From Lophius americanus (Eukaryota; Chordata; Actinopteri; Lophiiformes; Lophiidae), in NCBI GenBank assembly GCA_037951165.1, contig JBBDHG010000026.1:1415501-1479500 (forward strand): a stretch of 64,000 nt of DNA, given 5' to 3'. Shown piece after piece: positions 56,370-64,000 of the stretch. The stretch's first letter is position 1. Each line of letters opens with the position of its first letter. The notes beneath the pieces were generated by a model. That model was not told the origin of the DNA, did not search any database, and saw nothing but the letters and a program-made list of their open reading frames with translations. The translations under genes were made by a program, and so were the position numbers.

Positions 56370-56545
56370 ATAAACTTCTGGAGATGAAGCTCCTCCTAGT
56401 GTCAGAAATTCACAACCGATCTTTTCCAAAATCGATCCAGTTCTTCCTCTCACTAAAGTCTATCCCGTTAACACAGCGACGCAGCGGACTTGGCGGCGAC
56501 AACGATTCCATAATGTTATCGATTTTTCGGGAATCATACATGGAG
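56370..56545 (+). repeat. Unnamed dispersed repeat family, copy I (3' half)
   Basis: GAAGCTCCTCCTAGTGTCAG, CGATCTTTTCCAAAATCGAT, CCAGTTCTTCCTCTCACTAA, then the far-3' module GTTAACACAGCGACG, TGGCGGCGACAACGATTCCA. Confidence 0.75.
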
Positions 56546-58460
56546 ATGTTAAGATAATTATACCTTACATACTTAATTACTTACTGCTCCAATATAAGAT
56601 TTCCCACCCATACCAGACATTTTATCGGTAGGGCCATTCTGCAGGTTCACTGGTTTATCAGCCAGAATTATTAGTCTTGTATGTACCACGTGTTTGAACC
56701 ATTGAACCGAGGGATGCATGAAAACATCTAAGGATGTATAAGGATACTACTTTATCTTATTAAATATAACTTGTATTAGTGGTAATCTTAGCTCAGTATA
56801 AACTTAGTTACGCCATGTAGATGTTGAGAAGGTAGAGGGTTTGGGTTGGTGGCCTTTTTTTAATTATATCCATCCTAACGAAGCTTTAAATAAGGTTGAG
56901 GAATCTATGCTTTCATTTGTAGAACTTTCGCTTCAGGAGCTCCAAACCCAAGAGTCCCATGTTTCCATGTAAATATAATGGACATTCATTTTCTTGAACT
57001 CGATTTATCGAGCAGATTTTTCCCATATTTTCCAGCTCCTCTGCCGTCAACATTGAAATCACTCACTGAGAATAATCTGAGAATATCTGTAAACTGCAGA
57101 CAGAATGTGTAACGTGTAAGTATGAATGATATGAAAATGTTACTGCAACATAAAGAAAGTACAAGGCTTGGTCAAAGTTTGAAGGTTTATACCAAGTTTC
57201 TGTTTGAAAGTACGGGTGCTTAAGAAAAAAAGGCAATTTCTCAACATCCCATCCGTAGATTCTGAAAATTTCATGGAAAACGCTGAATATTCTAGAAATT
57301 ATGAAAGATGGGAATGATTAAAAATAAAAAATAAAAAAGACCGTAGTTTCTTAATTTAACTGGGAAAGTGGAAATATACTACAATATTCTTTTTCTAAGT
57401 AAGGGTTGTGAATGTTTCACTATTCAACACCAATTCATGGATGCACATGTAAGTAACAGTAACATTTCAGCGCGATCCATGCTAGTCTATAACATGCTAG
57501 CGTGATCCACCTCTAGTTTCTGGGAAAATAATCAAATTCTGAAAACATCAGTTTGTCCATAGCTTTTTTATTTGTTATGTTTCTATGAACATTTACATTA
57601 CGACCTGTCATTATGGTCTGCAACCATTAATTGGATGCTGCCAATCTGTGGCTTCCCCTCACAACCCGTGCTCTCAGCGGGTGAGTGTGACATCATAACC
57701 ACATGTATAAATGCCGTCTGCGAGAAAAAAAAAAACATCAACAAAGTTAATGCATAAATTGTATGAAGGTATTTCCCACACGCTAACATCGGTGATGAAG
57801 TGTATGAATTAAAATGTCATCAGCGTGATGTGACTGACCACTAATGTGTGTGTGTGACACGTTTGATTGATTTTCCTTTCAGATGTTACCGGAGGTCATA
57901 GAAATTTTCATCTTTTCGAGGCAAGAGTTTACAGTATATGAAAATACATTCATTACCTATGGAGATTACTATAGGCTAAATTAGTACCATTATTGAACTG
58001 TTGCATCCTAGATCTGTGAATAAACATATATTATACATAATGATTGAAGGATTTTGATATTTGGAGGGCAGGAATCACTCCATGTCAGTGGGAAGATGCT
58101 TAAATGATCTGTCAAGCATCAATGCATGAAAAGTGTTTATACAGTACAGTCAAAGTGGAGAGTTAGTGATAAAAAAATAATGTCTTTTCCCTCAGGTCAG
58201 CGGTTCTGGGTCTCCGGTTCAGCTAGAAATAAATATTAGACTGACAATAAGCCTGCCTCTATAAAAGGCCATTTTTCAAGGATAAGAAGTAGAATAAGTA
58301 AAAGTTACTTAGCTTAAGCTGTTGACGTTAGTGAGCGAAACCAAATCAAGTGAAAATAAGTCAGACTAAGTGGAATAAGTCTGGCTTGTAAGCTTGTTCT
58401 ACGGTCTCACCTGCTCTTTTACTGCCGTCACCTCCATCACCTTGCTGGGAAAGGTTACTT
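56546..58460. other. Intergenic, nothing recognised
   Basis: 1.9 kb of AT-rich DNA, no supported gene or named repeat. Confidence 0.5.
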
Positions 58461-58464
58461 GTAT

Positions 58465-58695
58465 GTCTGACACTAGGGGAAGCCTTATCTTCAAATTCTG
58501 TCTACCATAATTTCTCAACCGTTGGTCTGATTTCTGTCCAAATTTGATGAATATGAAAAAAAAAATGCTATTTTGGACATAACTTCACATATAATTTCAG
58601 GAGTACAATCAGTGGGATTCCCTGTAAAACGCAGTGGATTGGGGACTTTTCGCAGTTGTACCCTTGCTGTCAGAGACAACAGCGTTGGCCTAGTT
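58465..58695 (-). repeat. Unnamed dispersed repeat family, copy J
   Basis: Minus-strand copy: GACACTAGGGGAAGCCTTAT, TTGGTCTGATTTCTGTCC with AAATTTGATGAATATGA, then CAGTGGGATTCC, GTGGATTGGGGACTTTTCGC and a CCCTTGCTGTC end that mirrors GACAGCAAGGG. Confidence 0.75.
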
Positions 58696-59640
58696 CCCAT
58701 AATATGATTATTCCCAAAATCTTTTTTTTTCTATATGGCCTTAATACTCTGCTGTAACTTTGATTGAATACAAAACTCAGAACACACACAAATGTCCGCG
58801 TGTCCTTCACATCAGTGACGGTTTGTTACAATGAGGAGGAAATTGCATAATTTCTTCAGATTTTTCTTCTGAGCGGTATCATGAGAGATTGCATCAAGCC
58901 TTTGGGGTTTTCTATGTGTGTTTTTTTCAGTGGTGGTCCATTTGCGGTATTATTTCTACACAAACTGAAGACCGCAGCTGACAAGAGGCAGCTTTCTGCG
59001 TCTCTACCCATCAACATTTCCTCCTGTACATGTCTCTATCTATTACTTCTTCCTCGCAATAGAAGCTCCCATCTGGGCACAGCCAAGCTTTTCAAAATAG
59101 AAGCGTAAATGTAACTGCATACCGACCAAAACCAGCAGCCAGACAGTCGTCTCGATGTCTTTCCACATATCACACATTTTGACCCCCCCCCCCGGGTCAA
59201 AATGGGTAGTAGCACAGCTAAACCCCAAAACCTCTCCTAACACCATGGAGCTTTTATTTTTTTTGATGTATATAAGCAAGATGACATTCTGGAAAATCAT
59301 CTCAGCCGTAATCCTGTTGTATTTGTTCATCGCGACTCTCTGATGTATAAAAAAAAATGGTATTTTTTCTTTATTCCAGAGCAGTCGTGAAGTCTCAAGC
59401 ATTGGACTTATTTCTGCGGGTGTGCGGTTAACTGATTGTTCTGATGTAACATATATGGTTCCACTGGTTTGCATCATCTTAACTTACACATCCTCTGTGA
59501 CCCAAATAGCCCTCCCAGTCCGGCTGAGTCTGACCACGGATATTCCATATGAACCATTGTTCCAAATCCCACAAAGGAAGAACCTTATTGACAAAGACAT
59601 CTGGAAAATTATAAAGGCATTAGGTTATGAGGAATTATTA
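58696..59640. other. Intergenic, nothing recognised
   Basis: About 0.9 kb. The 144-codon minus-strand frame at 59043-59477 has no recognisable domain. Confidence 0.5.
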
Positions 59641-59860
59641 TTCACCACTAACCTGTGGTGATAAAGCTCATACTGTCCGAAATATACAACCAACCTTTAA
59701 CCAAAATCGGTCCAGTTCTTCCTCACAATCAAATGTATTAGGGTATATTATTTCAAATCAAACAAACAGTTCAAACAGTTTTGGGTCATCTTGTTAACAG
59801 GAAGGATCTGCAGCAGTGGACGTTGCTGACACGATTACATCCCTTAATATTGCAAAATGT
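59640..59860 (+). repeat. Unnamed dispersed repeat family, copy K (3' half, weak)
   Basis: GGTGATAAAGCTCATACTGTC, AAAATCGGTCCAGTTCTTCC, TCACAAT, then a GTTAACAGGAAGGATC and GACACGATTACATC far-3' module. Confidence 0.6.
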
Positions 59861-62800
59861 AATGTATAATGTTACAAATGCAATTACAATATAATAGCAA
59901 TATTTCTCAGTAATCTATATTTGTTTGTTCTTTACCACTATACAGTAAGACTACTCTTATGATGGGTTTATAAATGGTTTATATCTTGTTTATTAAGTTA
60001 GTTGTCATAAATCCTTAATGAACTGTTATAACTCTTATTTTTTTCAGGTGAAAAAGTTGACAGTCAACTGTTGGTTGCCTTTTTTCTTTTTTTTTTTTAT
60101 AGTTTATAAACCCTTATTACGCCTATCAGGTGTAATAAACATTGACTGTCCTGAAATGTCAAAGGCAACTGATGAAATCTCCCATGAGACGACTTCTCCT
60201 CGCGTGTCGATGTCTCCGCGGTGCACCTCGCTAATCAACAGCCGATGAAGGCTAGTCGGCGGTCACTCTGCAAGCTGCTTAATAACGCCTTTCTGCAGAC
60301 TTCTAACCCTCGGAGATGAAAGAGGCCCTCTTGGATGATGCTCCCAAACTGACAGCTGAGGTCAACCTCTGCAAAAAAAACGTCTCTGCTCAGCTGTCTG
60401 GATCTCAAGAGGAGCGCGTCTAAGCCCAGCTGGTGACATGAACTATTTCTCTACCAGAAATAGTTCACCAACGGTCCAGTCGGTTATTTCATATGAGATA
60501 AGAAATACCATTAAACACGTTTTTGTCTGTGTGAAACCCGTCCCTCATAGAGGGGGGGGTGGATCATGGAGCGTCCGGAACAGAATCTCCCCAGCTGGAA
60601 AACATTTTCAGCTGATTTTCAGCTCCTTTGAATTAGCTGCTAACTGCTTTTAAATGTCCTGTTTATGGGTCGCACACATCGTCAAAACATTACAACTCGT
60701 CCTCCCTGCGCTCTCAGTCCCCCTTTATCTGGATAAACTACAAAACTCTGGGTTCTTCCCTGTCGTATGTCTGATGAAAAGCCGTCACTTTGTGTAACTC
60801 TGCGAGAGTCAGGAGTCAAACTAAGAAATGGATGCCGGCTATAACATTACCTCCATGGCAGAGGTAAAGATGGGAAACCGATGTGCTGCTATAAATCGAA
60901 CCCCAGAACAGCTGATATGGATTTACACTGCGGATAGCTCCAAAAACCTTTTCCTTTTTATTCCTTTTCCTTTTGGACAGATCATCAGAGACAGCTCCGG
61001 TGCATCGCCAGGACCACTTCCCTCTTTCGGGAGTGTTTTTGCACTGAGAGCAGAAATGGCTGCCATGCACAATAAACATCACAGCATGTACCTGTGGAGA
61101 AGGTCTTGGCTGGTTTGAGAACAGTCGTGGTCCTGTAGAGAGGAGAGGCCTCGAGCCGCACCGTTTTTTTAATGCAGCCGCAGTCAGACCTTCCCTGGAT
61201 CTCCAGCACGTGCCGTGGAAAAACACATTACTGTCCACTTCCAACGTGAATTCACTGCCCTTTACCGATCCGCGGAAGAATGTGAGTGACGCATTGAAAA
61301 AACAGGATCGGACAGACATTCCTAACAATGAGTGGAAAAGTAATAAAACACGGACATGAGACATGATCCGTGAGATGTTATTACTTTTGAAGGTCGGTCA
61401 CGTGGGGGCTGCTGTGGGAAAAGGGGTTTCGACGTTGTGTATTTATTATCGCCTATTAATTCTGTTTTCAGATGGAACACCTGGGGAAATTTCAGCCTAT
61501 TACAGCGCATGTTTACATGAACACATGTGAGTGTAGGTTAATACGCTTACCATAAGGATTGTTCGGTAAATATCACTAACTGTCGTAATTAGATCAAGAT
61601 TCTAACTGATCATCATTACAGATCATCTTTTCTCCCTCAGTCTTTTTATCGGGGTTTCTTAACGGTCCCTGTCATAAATTTGCGTGTTTTAAACATAAAG
61701 TCCAATAACCCGCAATGACAGATAGTGGGCCAAATTTGACAGTAAATGGATCCACGTGAAATCTGTTCATGGTTTCAACTAATATGCCCAAACACCTCTG
61801 AAAATATTGACATAAACTATATTTCTTAAGATCGCTTAGGATGACATCATGTATATAGTCTGAAGAAGAGGATGAGGTTGGATAGAAACCCACAGCAACA
61901 TGCAGTTTCCTCAGGATTACCAAAATAAAATAAGGATGCTGCGTGTCTCCATGTCAGTTTCTTTCCTGGATGAACTAAATTTCTTCTCTCCTTCTTTCAC
62001 CTGCGTCTCCGATCAGCCAACTTTAAAAAGATAATCGTGTCTGTCCTCTGTTTGTGGCTACTCCTTCTATGTGGCAGTTCGTCTTCCTCGCCCTCGTCAT
62101 AAAAGGGCAGTTTCTTGTTCCAACCTGAACTGGAACCGACAACCTTGGGTCTCTAGGGCCGGGACTTAAATCTGCCCATACCTAGAGATGAACAAGTACA
62201 ATGAGGGGAATAACCTATCTTTGATGGCGAACAGACGCTCACTCTGCCTCAAACATGGGAAGGATAAGAAATCAGAAAAAGACTGACAGTCTGAGATAGT
62301 GACCCCGGGGGTTGGTGACAACACGTAATATTTCTTATTGGATTACACCATTAATCGCAATAATAATTAATAGAATACTTGATTACTAAAATAACGATGA
62401 CTGCAGTCCTAGTCAATTTCCTCATATTGTGTGTTTTCATTGTTCCTTGTGTTATTTAATAGTTAGTTGCTCCATGCCACATTTCCCTGTTTCTCTTCAG
62501 GATTTTGTATTTTGACGTAGGCTCTTTCTCCCTTTCTGTGTCCTAATCTCTCTGTTTTCACATCGTCTTCCGTCCATCCATCAGTACCTCCACTGATTGT
62601 TTCTACCTGTCTGATTGTCTCATAACTGTGATATAACTTAGCTTACTTTACTTTTCTTGCTGCAGTTGAGAAATTCATCAAAGTCCCCTTATGGTCAATT
62701 TATGTTTTTCTGGGTATTTTTGTTTCAATCAGGTCCTGATTCTATAGTGAACATAACACAAATATACCAATTCCTCTTTTCATGATTAAAAATTCCAGGC

Positions 62801-63075
62801 TTTTCTTTTGGCACAGTCTGGAAACTGTGTTCCAAATGCATACCTCCTCTACCGACGGCATTGGTGCTTTCTGCTTTTGGTTTGAGGTTGTGTTTTTGTC
62901 CATATGATGAACTCTAGTCCAATGCGCAGTATTTATGGAGCTCTCCGTTAGTACCCACCTGCTCCTGAGAGAAAATATGAAGGTAATTAACTTCTAAATG
63001 CAGAGCGGAGAGACTGAACCAAAACAAGTTGTCAGCATGGAAACCGAAAACTTTGAGGGAAATATGCAATAAACA
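59861..63075. other. Intergenic, nothing recognised
   Basis: 3.2 kb apart from the hairpin at 60440-60466. The 182-codon minus-strand frame at 60816-61364 is the longest non-repeat frame here. It shows no domain, and I do not call a gene. Confidence 0.45.
60440..60466. repeat. Perfect 11-bp hairpin
   Basis: GAACTATTTCT, loop CTACC, AGAAATAGTTC; outer TGGT and ACCA can extend the stem past a bulge. Confidence 0.8.
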
Positions 63076-63079
63076 CTTT

Positions 63080-63145
63080 ATATATACACCGATCAGTCAC
63101 AACAATAATACCTGAGGAGTGAGGAAGCCTGTTGGATGAGAGGTG
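63080..63145. mobile_element. Fragment of a common fish repeat (ACCGATCAG type)
   Basis: TATATACACCGATCAGTCAC followed by AACAATAATACCTGAGG resembles the start of an abundant teleost repeat that begins TATACACCGATCAGCCA. Class not determined. Confidence 0.45.
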
Positions 63146-63504
63146 AAGTTCATTTGTTACTGATTCAACCTTGGAGGAATACGTAATGGAGCTGCAGGCC
63201 AGTTCATTTATGTTGGTATTTGCCTGCCGGGTCAACTCCTCATCACTTGTATTGGGTTTTAGGTGTGGGAGATGATAGACAAGCCATTTTCTGACACAGC
63301 TGCAGTACTCTAACCAGATGAGAGCCTCTCCTTGAAGAGGAATATTGAAAACCACGCTGCTGGTCAAAGGTGCACAAACACACATATATTACTCAGACAC
63401 AGACTTATTTGTTGCCCCCCTGAAAAGTCGCCACCGCGTCCACTTCAACCGCCGCTGCAGATCCTTCGTGTTAACTTAATAACTCAGGAACTATTACAGG
63501 GATC

Positions 63505-63855
63505 ATTTTGATATTTTATTCCCACATGGACCATAGTGTGAGGATGATCTGGAATGATTTGGGGAAGGTTGGTTGTATTTTTCAGACACTACCAGGAGCT
63601 TTATCTAAGAAAGTTCTCAGGTCATAATTTCTCTACCGTCTGTCGAATTCAGTTCAAATTCTGTTTCATTTGAATTGAGTCAAAAACCCAATATGTTTCA
63701 TGAATAGTATTTCTACTCTAATAGTTCGTATTTTACTCACCAGGGGGAGTTTATTTTTATTTTTACAAAGAACACTGTTTTTATGGGACATAACTTCTTT
63801 ACCTTTGGTCTGACCAAGTCCAAATTTGGTGCATATGAATTAATCTTGTAGGTCA
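63505..63855 (-). repeat. Unnamed dispersed repeat family, copy L
   Basis: Minus-strand copy: CATGGACCATAGTGTGAGG, GGAATGATTTGGGGAAGGTT, CCAGGAGCTTTATC, then TACTCACCAGGGGGAG and GTCCAAATTTGGTGCATATG. The 5' module is cut near 63850. Confidence 0.75.
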
Positions 63856-64000
63856 AGGACAAAGGTCAAAGCCAAACGCATTGCCGGATTCAAAATAATG
63901 TACCCTTCCAATGTTTTTGAAGGCTGTCCGAAAAAACAAAAAAGTCTTTGCCCTTGAAGATATATATTGAAACCGTTTCCACGACGCAAGATATTTTCCT

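Noticed and set aside
60816..61364. 182-codon minus-strand open frame
   Set aside because: No domain or supporting gene context was recognised, and overlapping frames on the other strand are of similar quality. Chance cannot be excluded.
1..64000. CRISPR array, prophage or operon-like gene clusters
   Set aside because: The DNA is vertebrate; no regularly spaced repeats of that type, ribosome-binding sites or compact gene runs were seen.

Overview
The window is vertebrate, most likely teleost, nuclear DNA. It has short GT-AG introns, long CA/TG and CT microsatellites, and decayed retroelements of the kinds common in ray-finned fish. No prokaryotic, phage or CRISPR feature was seen. The species cannot be fixed from the sequence alone.

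Positions 1-11775 hold one complete gene on the + strand: thrombospondin-1 (thbs1). A proximal promoter with an inverted CCAAT box and two TATA-like boxes precedes a non-coding first exon (to 339) and 22 coding segments (496-9895). Every junction keeps frame and the model gives 1169 residues, close to the family's usual 1170. Domain order is signal peptide, heparin-binding N-terminal domain, two-cysteine oligomerisation segment, VWC, three TSR, three EGF-like, calcium-binding type 3 repeats (with RGD) and the L-type lectin C-terminal domain. The peptides KRFK, CSVTCG, RGD, RFYVVMWK and the second VVM motif are all present. One intron has a GC donor and carries a LINE reverse-transcriptase scrap. 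The 1.9-kb 3'UTR has two polyadenylation signals, Pumilio-like sites and seed matches to miR-18 and miR-19. Whether this is thbs1a or thbs1b cannot be decided here.

Positions 11776-64000, about 52 kb, contain no protein-coding gene I can support. The only conventional gene is a tRNA-Gly(UCC) at 40380-40451 (-). It lies inside the right arm of a long fold-back inverted repeat (39821-40681). The rest is unique-looking AT-rich DNA mixed with fossils: 3' ends of two LINE families (17.5 and 50.6 kb; 37.9, 38.2, 46.2 and 48.9 kb), a LINE reverse-transcriptase piece (27.7-28.3 kb), a LINE tail (12.9 kb), tRNA-derived SINE pieces (20.0, 31.5, 43.5 and 44.9 kb), a Tc1-like transposase relic (25 kb), microsatellites and a 430-bp TG tract.

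The most striking unexplained item is a dispersed repeat family, with about 13 copies in both orientations, recognised only by comparing the window with itself. I could not name it.
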